Below the pieces are notes generated by a model. The model ran no database searches and was not told the origin of the DNA. It saw nothing but the letters and a program-made list of their open reading frames with translations. From NCBI RefSeq assembly GCF_016902445.1, contig NZ_JACSNX010000015.1, positions 1 through 63,228 of the forward strand: a stretch of DNA of 63,228 bases. Direction: 5' to 3'. The position numbers were made by a program, and so were the translations under genes. Positions 16,562 to 27,764 of this stretch are shown here, piece after piece; the stretch's first letter is position 1; every line of letters starts with the position of its first letter. The stretch is from Oscillibacter valericigenes. GTDB taxonomy: Bacteria > Bacillota > Clostridia > Oscillospirales > Oscillospiraceae.

Positions 16562-18511
16562 ATGGCAGACAATGAACTGTTGAACTCCACTGCGGTGGAC
16601 GCAAGCAATGAGTATGACGCGTCGGAGATCCAGGTGCTGGAGGGCCTGGAGGCCGTCCGGAAGCGGCCGGGCATGTATATCGGATCCACCTCCTCCTCCG
16701 GCCTGCACCATCTGGTCTATGAGATCGTGGACAACGCCATCGATGAGGCCCTGGCCGGCTACTGCACGGACATCCTGGTGCAGATCAACGAGGGGGACAC
16801 CATCACCGTGGTGGACAATGGCCGCGGCATCCCCGTGGACATCCAGGCCCAGACCGGTAAGCCCGCCCTGGAGGTGGTGTACACCGTCCTACACGCCGGC
16901 GGCAAATTCGGCGGCGGGGGCTACAAGGTCTCCGGCGGCCTCCACGGCGTGGGCGCCAGCGTGGTGAACGCCCTCTCCGAGTGGCTGACGGTCCAGGTCC
17001 ACCGGGACGGCAAGATCTATGAGATGAAATTCTCCCGGGGCCATGTCACCCAGGAGATGACCGTGGTCGGCACCACAGACCGGACCGGCACCACCGTCAC
17101 CTTCAAGCCGGACCCCGAGATGTTCGAGGAGACGGAGTACAGCTACGACACCCTGCACACCCGGATGCGGGAGGAGGCCTTCCTGAACGCTGGCCTCCGC
17201 ATCCGCACCGTGGACAAGCGCCCCGGACGGGAGCAGGAGGACAACATGTGCTACGAGGGCGGCATCCGGGAGTTCGTCACCTGGCTGAACCGCAGCAAGG
17301 ATGTGCTCCACAGCAATGTGATCTATATGTCCGGTGCCCGGGAGGACTCTGTGGCGGAAGTGGCCATGCAGTACAACGACGGCTACAATGAGACCATCCT
17401 CTCCTTCGCCAACAACGTCCACACGCCGGAGGGCGGCATGCACGAGGAGGGCTTCAAGCGGGCCCTGACCAATGTGCTGAATGCCTACGGCCGGAAGATC
17501 AAGCTGCTGAAGGACGACGAGAAGGTCTCCGGCGAGGACTGCCGGGAGGGCCTGACCTGCGTCATCTCCGTGAAGCTGACGGAGGCCCAGTTTGAGGGCC
17601 AGACCAAGGCCAAGCTGGGCAACAGCGAGATCCGCACCCTGGTGAACAACATCGTCTCCGAAAAGCTGGAGACCTTCCTGGAGGAGAACCCCCAGGTGGG
17701 CCGGATGATCCTGGACAAGGCCCTCACCGCCAACCGGGCGCGGGAGGCCGCCAAAAAGGCCCGGGAGTCCATCCGCCGCAAGACGGCGCTTGGCGGCGCC
17801 GCCATGCCGGATAAGCTGCGGGACTGCAATGAGAACAATCCGGAGCTGACAGAGCTGTATATCGTTGAGGGCGACTCCGCAGGAGGTTCCGCCACCCAGG
17901 GCCGGGACTCCCGGTTCCAGGCCATCCTCCCCCTGTGGGGCAAGATGCTGAACGTGGAGAAGGCCCGGGCGGACAAGGTCTACGGCAACGACAAGCTCCA
18001 GCCCGTCATTACCGCCCTGGGTGCAGGCATCGGAGACGAGTTCGACCTGAACAAGCTGCGCTATCACAAGGTCATCATCATGGCCGATGCCGATGTGGAC
18101 GGCTCCCATATCCGCACCCTGCTGCTGACCTTCTTCTTCCGCTTCATGCGTCCGCTGATCGAGCACGGCTATGTGTACTCGGCTGTGCCGCCCCTGTACA
18201 AGCTGACCCGGGGCAAGGTGACAAGGGTCGCCTTCTCCGACGAGGAGCGGGACCGGGTCTCCGCCGAGCTGCGGGGGGACAACCCCAACGCCAAGGTGCT
18301 CATCAACCGTTACAAGGGCCTGGGCGAGATGGACTTCCACGAGCTGTGGGAGACCACCATGGACCCGGAGAAGCGCACCCTGCGCCGCATCACCCTGGAT
18401 GACGCCGTGGCCGCGGACGAGACCTTCACCGTCCTCATGGGCGAGAAGGTGGAGCCCCGGAAGGAGTTCATCGAGAAAAACGCCAAGTACGCGGTCAACC
18501 TGGATTATTAA
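16562..18511 (+). CDS. gyrB: DNA gyrase subunit B
   Basis: ATPase subunit of gyrase. The 649-residue protein has the GHKL ATP site ([35 protein letters not shown]), the TOPRIM block with EGDSAGGSA and [17 protein letters not shown], and the C-terminal YKGLGEMD region. AAAGGAGACTC precedes the chosen ATG; the frame extends upstream to 16526 without a better site. The 179-base gap before it (16383-16561) carries no recognised gene. Confidence 0.97.
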   Translation: MADNELLNSTAVDASNEYDASEIQVLEGLEAVRKRPGMYIGSTSSSGLHHLVYEIVDNAIDEALAGYCTDILVQINEGDTITVVDNGRGIPVDIQAQTGKPALEVVYTVLHAGGKFGGGGYKVSGGLHGVGASVVNALSEWLTVQVHRDGKIYEMKFSRGHVTQEMTVVGTTDRTGTTVTFKPDPEMFEETEYSYDTLHTRMREEAFLNAGLRIRTVDKRPGREQEDNMCYEGGIREFVTWLNRSKDVLHSNVIYMSGAREDSVAEVAMQYNDGYNETILSFANNVHTPEGGMHEEGFKRALTNVLNAYGRKIKLLKDDEKVSGEDCREGLTCVISVKLTEAQFEGQTKAKLGNSEIRTLVNNIVSEKLETFLEENPQVGRMILDKALTANRAREAAKKARESIRRKTALGGAAMPDKLRDCNENNPELTELYIVEGDSAGGSATQGRDSRFQAILPLWGKMLNVEKARADKVYGNDKLQPVITALGAGIGDEFDLNKLRYHKVIIMADADVDGSHIRTLLLTFFFRFMRPLIEHGYVYSAVPPLYKLTRGKVTRVAFSDEERDRVSAELRGDNPNAKVLINRYKGLGEMDFHELWETTMDPEKRTLRRITLDDAVAADETFTVLMGEKVEPRKEFIEKNAKYAVNLDY

Positions 18512-18521
18512 CGGAGATAAG

Positions 18522-18596
18522 AGATAAAAGTAAAAAGATAAGAGATATTTGATCTGTACAAGAGCATTTTTATCTCATATCTCTTCACTTTTATCT
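18522..18596. repeat. AT-rich inverted repeat between gyrB and gyrA
   Basis: Two 26-base arms (18522-18547 and 18571-18596) are nearly perfect reverse complements (AGATAAAAGT... / ...ACTTTTATCT) around a 23-base loop. The arms are far more AT-rich than the flanking genes. There is no T-run, so it is not an ordinary terminator. It could fold in the gyrB-gyrA transcript. Confidence 0.75.
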
Positions 18597-18622
18597 GATG
18601 GATTCAGAAGGAGACAACACCC

Positions 18623-21121
<2,499 letters not shown>

Positions 21122-21170
21122 AGACCGCCCGTTTGGGCTGGGCGGGCCGCTGAACAGCGGCCACGGGGAT

Positions 21171-22039
21171 CTGGCTCCCGCAGGGGGCATTGTCCATGCA
21201 GGATGCGCCCCCCATTGTCGTCGTCGCAAAGTCCGCTCAGCTCCGTTTCCGCCTGCGGCGAAAACTGCGCCTGCTCCCTTGCACCCCAAGGGCACTTCCG
21301 CGCCCACTTCGTGGGCTTGGGCGCTCCTCCTCTCCCCACCGCGCGGGGCGCGGCGGGGGCCCCGCATAGAGACATCAAAAAGAAAATGCGCCGCGCCCGG
21401 TGGAAGAGAAAAAGGCGCTTCGGCGGGTCGGTCTGCGCCAGCGCAGACCTCCTGCCGCCGGCGAGGGATGGTTGGCTGTCCCGCGTGGTAGTCAGAGACG
21501 GAAACGCCCAGCCCTTGGGGAAACCTCCGGCCCGGGGAAGTTGGGGATACCCTTTGCTCCTCTTTTCGCTGCCGCTGGCCGGTGGTCGATGAAGGCTTCA
21601 GCATAGGACAACGCAACAGCTCCTACGCCCGCCGGGGGAGCGCGTAGCGACTGCGCAGCCGTTGGCGGCTTTGCCGCTTACGGATGCGGCGTGCCCCTTG
21701 CGGGCAAGCGGAACGCGCGGAAAGAGGAGCTGGTCAAATACGTCCTTGCACCCCGACTTAAGATGCACCGCGCCGCGGGAACCAACGATCAAGCCTGTAC
21801 CGTACCCCGCCGCGCCCGTCGGCCAGTCCTCGCAAACACGCAGGCACCCTCTCACGCCGACCCCCGTACAGCAACTTTGCACGCACGTGCAAAGTTGCGA
21901 CCAAAAGCGGTCTTTTCTTTTGGACCGTGCACGGCCCGTTTTCTTTTCCACAAGATGGAAAAGAAAATGGGGGGTGCATCCCCGCTGGACAAGCTCCCCT
22001 GCGGGAGCAGACACTCCCCCGGCCGCCGCAACGGCGGCC
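21171..22039. repeat. Family E hairpin element, copy 3 (two half-elements)
   Basis: This near-960-base gap has no gene. Left half is inverted, starts CTGGCTCCCGCAGGGGG and contains the block that is the reverse complement of about 15780-16000, including GGTCTGCGC/GCGCAGACC. Its AAAAG hairpin is broken by unrelated sequence at about 21220-21385. Right half is forward: match to 1-42 at 21680-21721, GCAACTTTGCAC/GTGCAAAGTTGC hairpin (about 21871-21898), CCGTGCACGG (21925-21934), a hairpin with arms TTTTCTTTTCCA and TGGAAAAGAAAA (21939-21967), ATGGGGGGTGCAT, CTCCC/GGGAG, then GGCCGCCG/CGGCGGCC (22021-22039). Confidence 0.8.
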
Positions 22040-22080
22040 CTACCCGCATCCGATCCAAATCTATCCTTGAGGATTTCAGA

Positions 22081-22518
22081 ATGAAAACAGTCACCATCTA
22101 CACCGACGGCGCCTGCTCCGGAAACCCCGGACCCGGCGGCTGGGGCGCCATTTTGATGTACGGCGCCCACAAGCGGGAGCTCTCCGGCGGCGAGGCCGCC
22201 ACCACCAACAACCGGATGGAACTCACCGCTGTGATCGAGGCCCTGTCCCTTTTGAAGGAGCCCTGCATCGTGGACCTGTGGTCCGATTCCAAATACGTCA
22301 TCGACGGGCTGGAAAAAGGCTGGGCCAAGGGCTGGAAGGCCCGGGGCTGGAAAAAGGCCGACAAGAAGCCCGCCCTGAATCCGGATCTCTGGGACCGCCT
22401 GCTGGCTTTGACAGAGGTCCACTCCCTCCGCTATCACTGGGTCAAGGGCCACGCGGAAAACGCCTACAACAACCGCTGCGACGAGCTGGCGGTGGCGGAG
22501 AGCCAGAAATACAAATGA
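22081..22518 (+). CDS. rnhA: Ribonuclease HI
   Basis: Cuts the RNA strand of RNA-DNA hybrids. The 145-residue protein is a complete type 1 enzyme: [19 protein letters not shown] carries the first catalytic Asp, then [14 protein letters not shown] (Glu), LWSDSKYVI (Asp), and the basic protrusion [15 protein letters not shown], with Asp in NNRCDELA at the end. The ribosome site is weak (TTGAGGATT). E copy 3 ends about 40 bases upstream, so the element may lie in its leader. Confidence 0.95.
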   Translation: MKTVTIYTDGACSGNPGPGGWGAILMYGAHKRELSGGEAATTNNRMELTAVIEALSLLKEPCIVDLWSDSKYVIDGLEKGWAKGWKARGWKKADKKPALNPDLWDRLLALTEVHSLRYHWVKGHAENAYNNRCDELAVAESQKYK

Positions 22519-22748
22519 AGGCGCACACATTGCCGTGAAGAACGGCGCAGCTGCCCAACAGCAGGCCGGATCTCCAAAAAAAGACCGATTTACCTGCAAT
22601 TTTCCGTAATTTCCGAAAACGGGAGGAAACATTTACAATCTGTTCATAAGAAAAACATAATTTAGAAAAATCTTTCGGGTATCTTTATCATCAAGCAAAG
22701 GGTCCTCCCAAACCCGATGCGTTTTCTCCCTCCTAAAAAACACACACA

Positions 22749-22790
22749 GCACAAAGGACCGCCATCCGGCGGTCCTTTGTGTGTTTTCCG
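22749..22790. terminator. Terminator between rnhA and nadE
   Basis: GCACAAAGGACCGCC / GGCGGTCCTTTGTGT inverted repeat with A-run to the left and T-run to the right; could act on either strand. The remainder of 22519-22912 is AT-rich with only this hairpin and the nadE promoter visible. Confidence 0.75.
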
Positions 22791-22842
22791 CAGGCTTTTT
22801 CGGGGACAGGGGCCCGGCCTGCCAAAAAAATGCGCCCTTTTC

Positions 22843-22871
22843 TTGTAAAACCGGATAGCGGGGTGTAAAAT
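22843..22871 (+). promoter_or_regulatory. nadE promoter
   Basis: TTGTAA (22843-22848), 17-base spacer, TAAAAT (22866-22871), about 40 bases before the nadE start. Confidence 0.7.
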
Positions 22872-22912
22872 ATCCTTCATACAGGTTTTTCCTTCAAGGA
22901 GGCGTTTCAAAA

Positions 22913-24838
22913 ATGAAAGACGGTTTTATCTCCGTGGCCGCCGGCACCCCCAAGATCCGGGTGGCGGACTGCCGCTATAACGCGGAGCAGATCTTCACCC
23001 TCATGCGGGAGGCGGACAAGCAGGGCGTGAAGGTCCTGGCCCTGCCGGAGCTGTGCCTCACCGGCTACACCTGCGGCGACCTGTTTCTGCAGGATACGCT
23101 GCTCCAGGGTGCCGAGGAGGGGCTCCAGACGATCCTGGAGGCCACCCGGAATCTGGACATCGTGACGGCCCTGGGGCTGCCTGTTTGGGATAAATGGGAC
23201 AACAAACTGTATAACTGCGCTGCTGTTATACAAAAGGGAGAGATTTTGGGGCTGGTCCCCAAGGCTTATCTGCCCAATTACGGGGAGTTTTATGAGCAGC
23301 GGTGGTTCGCCTCCGGCCATGGCGTGGAGCATGGGATCGAGCTGTGCGGACAGCATATGAGCCTTTGTACGAACCAGACCTTCGCCTGCGACACCATGCC
23401 AAACCTGGTGATCGGGGTGGAGATCTGCGAGGATCTGTGGGCCCCGGCGCCCCCCTCCGTGGAGCTGGCCCGGAAGGGCGCGACTGTGATTTTGAACCTC
23501 TCCGCCTCCAATGAGCTGGTGGGGAAGGCAGACTACCGCCGCTCCCTGGTGACGGGCCAGTCCGCCCGGCTGATGTGCGGCTATGTGTACGCCGACGCCG
23601 GCGAGGGGGAGTCCACCACCGACGTGGTGTTCGCCGGCCACAACCTGATCGCGGAAAACGGCACCCTGCTGGCGGAGCGGCGGTTCGCCACCGGTCTCAC
23701 CGTCAGTGAGATAGACGTGGACCGGCTGGTCCACGACCGCCGCCGAACCAACACCTTCACCATCGGCAGGGAGCCGCCGGAGATCTGGCGGGTTTCTTTC
23801 TCCCTGCCGGCGGAAGAGACCCGCCTGACCCGGTACGTCTCCCCCTCCCCCTTTGTGCCGGAGGATGATGCCGGTCGGGCGGAGCGGTGTGAGGAGATCC
23901 TGCGGATCGCCTCTCTGGGCCTCAAAAAGCGCCTGGAGCACACCAATGCCAGAACGGCGGTGGTGGGCCTCTCCGGCGGCCTGGACTCCACCCTGGCCCT
24001 GCTGATCACCGCCCTGGCCATGGGGATGCTGAACCGGCCCGCCAGCGACATCATCGCCGTCACCATGCCCTGCTTCGGCACCACGGCCCGGACCCGCTCC
24101 AACGCGGAGCTGCTGGCGGAGCGGATGGGCGCCACGCTGAAGGTGGTGGACATCTCCCAGGCGGTGCGCCGCCACTTCGCCGACATCGGCCAGAGCATGG
24201 AGAACCACGACGTCACCTTTGAAAACGGCCAGGCCCGGGAGCGGACCCAGGTGCTGATGGACATTGCCAACCAGACCGGCGGCCTGGTGATCGGCACAGG
24301 GGACCTGAGTGAGCTGGCCCTGGGCTGGTGCACCTACAACGGCGACCACATGAGCAACTATGCCGTCAACGCCTCCATCCCCAAGACGCTGGTGCGGCAC
24401 CTGGTGGCCTATCTGGCCCGGGACAACGCGGAGAAGGATCAGGCCCTCCACGACGTGCTGGAGGACATTCTGGACACCCCCGTGTCTCCGGAGCTGCTGC
24501 CTGCCGTCCAGGGGCAGATCAGCCAGCGGACGGAGGACCTGGTGGGACCCTATGAGCTCCACGACTTTTTCCTGTACTACATGCTCCGCTGGGGCTTCCC
24601 GCCCCGGAAGATCTACCGCCTGGCGGTGTACGCCCTGGGCAAGACCTACAGCCGGGACGTGATCTTGAAGTGGCTCAAGACCTTCTACCGGCGGTTCTTC
24701 TCCCAGCAGTTCAAGCGCAGCTGCCTGCCGGACGGCCCCAAGGTGGGCTCCGCGGCCCTGTCCCCCCGCGGCGACTGGCGGATGCCCAGCGACGCGTCCG
24801 CTGCCCTGTGGATGGCGGAGCTGGAGACGCTGGAATAA
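22913..24838 (+). CDS. nadE: Glutamine-dependent NAD+ synthase
   Basis: Final step of NAD synthesis: amidates nicotinate adenine dinucleotide using ammonia from glutamine. The 641-residue protein joins a nitrilase-type glutaminase (Glu46, Lys117, Cys172 triad, the last in EICEDLW) to an NAD synthetase domain with the ATP loop SGGLDST at 354-360. AAGGAGGCG precedes the ATG. It has its own promoter and terminator, so it is a single-gene unit. Confidence 0.96.
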   Translation: MKDGFISVAAGTPKIRVADCRYNAEQIFTLMREADKQGVKVLALPELCLTGYTCGDLFLQDTLLQGAEEGLQTILEATRNLDIVTALGLPVWDKWDNKLYNCAAVIQKGEILGLVPKAYLPNYGEFYEQRWFASGHGVEHGIELCGQHMSLCTNQTFACDTMPNLVIGVEICEDLWAPAPPSVELARKGATVILNLSASNELVGKADYRRSLVTGQSARLMCGYVYADAGEGESTTDVVFAGHNLIAENGTLLAERRFATGLTVSEIDVDRLVHDRRRTNTFTIGREPPEIWRVSFSLPAEETRLTRYVSPSPFVPEDDAGRAERCEEILRIASLGLKKRLEHTNARTAVVGLSGGLDSTLALLITALAMGMLNRPASDIIAVTMPCFGTTARTRSNAELLAERMGATLKVVDISQAVRRHFADIGQSMENHDVTFENGQARERTQVLMDIANQTGGLVIGTGDLSELALGWCTYNGDHMSNYAVNASIPKTLVRHLVAYLARDNAEKDQALHDVLEDILDTPVSPELLPAVQGQISQRTEDLVGPYELHDFFLYYMLRWGFPPRKIYRLAVYALGKTYSRDVILKWLKTFYRRFFSQQFKRSCLPDGPKVGSAALSPRGDWRMPSDASAALWMAELETLE

Positions 24839-24868
24839 AAAAAGAGGCGCCGTCGGCGCCTCTTTTTC
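24838..24868 (+). terminator. nadE terminator
   Basis: GAGGCGCC / GGCGCCTC around GTC, preceded by A-run and followed by TTTTT. Confidence 0.88.
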
Positions 24869-24912
24869 ACGCTCTGCACGCTGCTCTCCCCTCTCTTGGC
24901 GCAGGGTTTTTC

Positions 24913-24940
24913 TTGACAAATCTCCGTCATCCGATAAAAT
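24913..24940 (+). promoter_or_regulatory. Promoter of the thioesterase gene
   Basis: TTGACA (24913-24918), 16-base spacer, TAAAAT (24935-24940), 37 bases before the start. Confidence 0.8.
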
Positions 24941-24976
24941 AGAGACAACTTGTGAAAAACGGAAAGGGAACAGAAC

Positions 24977-25423
24977 ATGGAAGAATCTCAGGAGCTTCTG
25001 GAGAAGGCCACCCGGGAGCGTATTCGGAAAAACGGCTTCATGCTCCACAACCACATCGAGCTGGAGTCTGTGGAACGGGACAGGGCGGTGTTCAAGCTGG
25101 ACATCCGGCCGGAGAGCTGCAACCCCTACGGCATGGTCCACGGGGGCGCCATCTATACGCTGGCGGACAACGCCACCGGCACGGCGGCCCACAGCGACGG
25201 GCGGTACTATGTGACCCAGACCAGCGCCCTCCACTTCCTCCGCAACCAGTCCCGGGGGACGGTCCGGGCCACCGCCTGGGTCCGGCACCGGGGCAAGTCC
25301 ACGGTCCTCACGTCCGTGGACATCACCGGCGAGGACGGCAAGCTGCTGGCCACGGGGGAGTTCACCTTCTTCTGTGTGGACAAGTCCCTGATGGACCAGA
25401 AGGTGGCCGCCGAACAGAAATAA
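24977..25423 (+). CDS. Hotdog-fold thioesterase, PaaI family
   Basis: A 148-residue PaaI/YdiI-type thioesterase, expected to cleave an aryl- or acyl-CoA thioester; the natural substrate is not readable. The family core NPYGMVHGGAIYTLADNATG (about 51-70) carries the usual HGG and the catalytic acidic position, followed by QTSALHFLRN and KSTVLTSVDIT beta strands. It is monocistronic between nadE and spoIIP; the 114-base gap after it has a spoIIP promoter candidate. Confidence 0.87.
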   Translation: MEESQELLEKATRERIRKNGFMLHNHIELESVERDRAVFKLDIRPESCNPYGMVHGGAIYTLADNATGTAAHSDGRYYVTQTSALHFLRNQSRGTVRATAWVRHRGKSTVLTSVDITGEDGKLLATGEFTFFCVDKSLMDQKVAAEQK

Positions 25424-25487
25424 GAAAGATGCGGGAGAGGGCAGGACCCTCTCCCCGTTTCTTTCGACATTGTGGAAAAACAGGGCC

Positions 25488-25517
25488 GTCATATCTCCGC
25501 CCGCCGCCGCATAAGGT
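25488..25517 (+). promoter_or_regulatory. Possible sigma-E-type promoter of spoIIP
   Basis: GTCATATCT (25488-25496) and CATAAGGT (25510-25517) with 14 bases between TCATATC and CATA, the spacing of mother-cell sigma-E promoters. The -10 match is partial. Confidence 0.45.
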
Positions 25518-25537
25518 TGTCCCAGAGGTGAGGCGAT

Positions 25538-26704
25538 ATGAAGAGACCGGTTTTTCCCGGCCCGCTGAAAAGAGGGCTCCGGCGGCTGGGCGCGGCTGGG
25601 CTGGCGGCGGGGACGCTGTGGGCCGCAGCCGTCACCGCAGGCAGCGACAGTGCTGCGGCGGCCTGGTCCGCTCTGCGGGAGGCCTCTCCCCTGGCGGCGC
25701 TGAAATGGGAGCTGGGGGACCTGTGGGCGGACGACGGCCTCTCCCCCGCCGCCGTGATGACACTGGGGGAATCTCCCCTGCTGCTGTCCGCCCGGGCGGC
25801 GGTGGCGGAGCTGTGGTCCACGGAACGGACGGAGGAATCCGGCCAGGACGGGACGGAGGAGACCGTCACGGAGCCGGTGGAGGAGACACCTCTGGAGACC
25901 ACGGGAGAGACGGACAACGGCGTTCCCGCCCGAACGCTGGTGCCAACGGATCCCAGCGGATATACGGTCTGCGACAGGGCCTACATCTCCAATTCCACGG
26001 ATCACGCCCTCTCGGTCTCCGCCCTGTCGGAGCCCTTTGACGCCAGTCTCGCCGACGGAGAGCCCCAGATCCTGATCCTCCACACCCACGGCAGCGAGGC
26101 CTATACGCCCCCAGCCGGCACGGACATCGTCTGGTCCGGCAACTACCGCACCACGGACTCCCGCTACAATGTGGTGGGAGTGGGGGATGTGATGGCGGAG
26201 GTCTTTACCGAGGCCGGCATCTCCGTTCTCCACGACCGGACGCTGTACGACTACGCCTCCTACAACGACGCCTACAACAATGCCCTGGCGGCCATTGAGA
26301 CGTATCTGGCGGAGTATCCCTCCATCCGTTTCATCCTGGATGTCCACCGGGACGCCATCGCGGACGCGGAGGGCAACCAGTACAAGGTGATCTCTCAGAT
26401 CGACGGCGTGGGCACCTCCGCCCAGATGACCCTGGTGATGGGCAGCGACGGCAGCGGCCTGCCCCATGCTGACTGGATGGAGAACCTGAAGCTGGCGGTG
26501 GCGCTGCAGAACAATATCCTCCGGAGCTACCCCACGCTGATGCGGCCCATTCTGCTGCGGAACTCCCGGTACAACCAGCACGCCACCACAGGTTCCCTGC
26601 TGGTGGAGGTGGGCGCCGCCGGCAACTCCCCGGCGGAGGCCGCCCTGGCCGGCCGCCTGTTTGCCCAGAATATGGCGGAGTATCTGATCGACCTGGGGAA
26701 GTGA
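25538..26704 (+). CDS. spoIIP: Stage II sporulation protein P
   Basis: Cell-wall amidase/endopeptidase that, with SpoIID and SpoIIM, thins septal peptidoglycan during engulfment of the forespore. The 388-residue protein has a basic start and one membrane segment (about 15-35), a Glu/Thr-rich linker (about 95-128), and the SpoIIP domain from about 175. Metal-binding residues lie in LHTHGSEAY (His182, His184, Glu187) and LDVHRDA. The ATG follows AGAGGTGAGG. It is separate from gpr here, whereas in Bacillus the two adjoin. Confidence 0.93.
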   Translation: MKRPVFPGPLKRGLRRLGAAGLAAGTLWAAAVTAGSDSAAAAWSALREASPLAALKWELGDLWADDGLSPAAVMTLGESPLLLSARAAVAELWSTERTEESGQDGTEETVTEPVEETPLETTGETDNGVPARTLVPTDPSGYTVCDRAYISNSTDHALSVSALSEPFDASLADGEPQILILHTHGSEAYTPPAGTDIVWSGNYRTTDSRYNVVGVGDVMAEVFTEAGISVLHDRTLYDYASYNDAYNNALAAIETYLAEYPSIRFILDVHRDAIADAEGNQYKVISQIDGVGTSAQMTLVMGSDGSGLPHADWMENLKLAVALQNNILRSYPTLMRPILLRNSRYNQHATTGSLLVEVGAAGNSPAEAALAGRLFAQNMAEYLIDLGK

Positions 26705-26738
26705 GTCTCTTGAGAAGAATTCCGCTCCAGCGTGAAAA

Positions 26739-26770
26739 GATCCCTGTCCGAGCGGACAGGGATCTTTTTT
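26739..26770 (+). terminator. spoIIP terminator
   Basis: GATCCCTGTCCG / CGGACAGGGATC followed by seven T residues. Confidence 0.9.
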
Positions 26771-26944
26771 TATATGGATGTGGAAAACTGCGCGGGATCC
26801 GGAGACCTTCCCCCGAAACAGTCGCCGCGCAACCTGTGATTGCCCATTTGCCACACACAGGTGATTTACTTTTGTCAGACGACCGGATAGAATAGAGCAC
26901 AGAAAAATACCCATGGGGAGAGGTCCGGAGACAGGAGGTGTGAG

Positions 26945-27721
26945 GTGAAAAAGAAATGGATGGCGTTTTTGGCGTGGCTGCTTTTGGCCTGCGGCTGTCT
27001 GGGCTGCGCACCGGGTTTTTACGGGGCCGAACCCCTGTTGGATGCGGAAACCGCTGGAAGGGTCCTCGGTATATACGAAGCGGAGGTCCGCATGGTCGAA
27101 GAGACATTTGGGGAGGATCTCTCAGATTACACAGCGGAGGATGATGAGATCCTGACGGAGGCGGCGATCGCGCAATACGGAACGGAGCAGTTTGACCGCC
27201 TTTCCCAGCTGGTGACGGAGCTGACCGCGGCAGCCTGGAATCAATCCGAAGAGAGCGGGGGAGGCGAACCGCCTGCATACACCGTTGAAAGACCCTTCGG
27301 CCCCATCAAGGGGGCCTGCTTCTGGGAGGTGCCGGTGGCGGTCTCCTTGGCTGGAGACCTCACCGGCCTGGTGGAAATATCCCGGGGCGACAGGGTGCAG
27401 GAGATGAAGATCTCCAATTCTGTGTCCGTAGAGATCCCGCTGGAGCAGGCTGACGGCCCGTCGGATGGAACGCACCTCGCCAATGGAAAAGCCGCGACCC
27501 ACAGGGTCTTTACCGGCGTTTTATGGGGTGTGATCCTGGAGGGGCCCGGAGAGGCGGAATACCGGGTCGCCAGACCCCGGGGCGCGGGATACGCACACCT
27601 TGCGCAGATCAGCAGCCCCCTGTATGTGGAGCGCGCGGGGGACCGTGCTGTCGTGACCTGCGAGCACTTTTTGGAGTTTCAACAGACACTGGAGAGAGAC
27701 CCCGGCCGTTTTCTGTCATGA
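26945..27721 (+). CDS. Putative lipoprotein of unknown function
   Basis: A 258-residue protein starting with GTG after ACAGGAGGTG. The KKK start, hydrophobic core and CGCLGC segment form a lipoprotein signal, with lipidation probably at Cys21. The mature part is mixed alpha/beta with no motif I recognise. A second, internal GTG would lose the signal, so 26945 is preferred. It is a single gene with a terminator after it, next to a two-component system on the other strand. Confidence 0.75.
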   Translation: MKKKWMAFLAWLLLACGCLGCAPGFYGAEPLLDAETAGRVLGIYEAEVRMVEETFGEDLSDYTAEDDEILTEAAIAQYGTEQFDRLSQLVTELTAAAWNQSEESGGGEPPAYTVERPFGPIKGACFWEVPVAVSLAGDLTGLVEISRGDRVQEMKISNSVSVEIPLEQADGPSDGTHLANGKAATHRVFTGVLWGVILEGPGEAEYRVARPRGAGYAHLAQISSPLYVERAGDRAVVTCEHFLEFQQTLERDPGRFLS

Positions 27722-27730
27722 TTGAGACAA

Positions 27731-27757
27731 AGCCCCCGTCAAAAGACGGGGGCTTGT
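27731..27757. terminator. Terminator between lipoprotein and histidine kinase genes
   Basis: AAGCCCCCGTC / GACGGGGGCTT inverted repeat around AAAA; convergent genes on both sides. Confidence 0.75.
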
Positions 27758-27764
27758 GTCGCGG

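Noticed and set aside
22907..26914. A 1335-codon open frame on the minus strand
   Set aside because: It lies opposite nadE, the thioesterase and spoIIP, which have clear motifs and ribosome sites; long antisense frames are common at this GC content.
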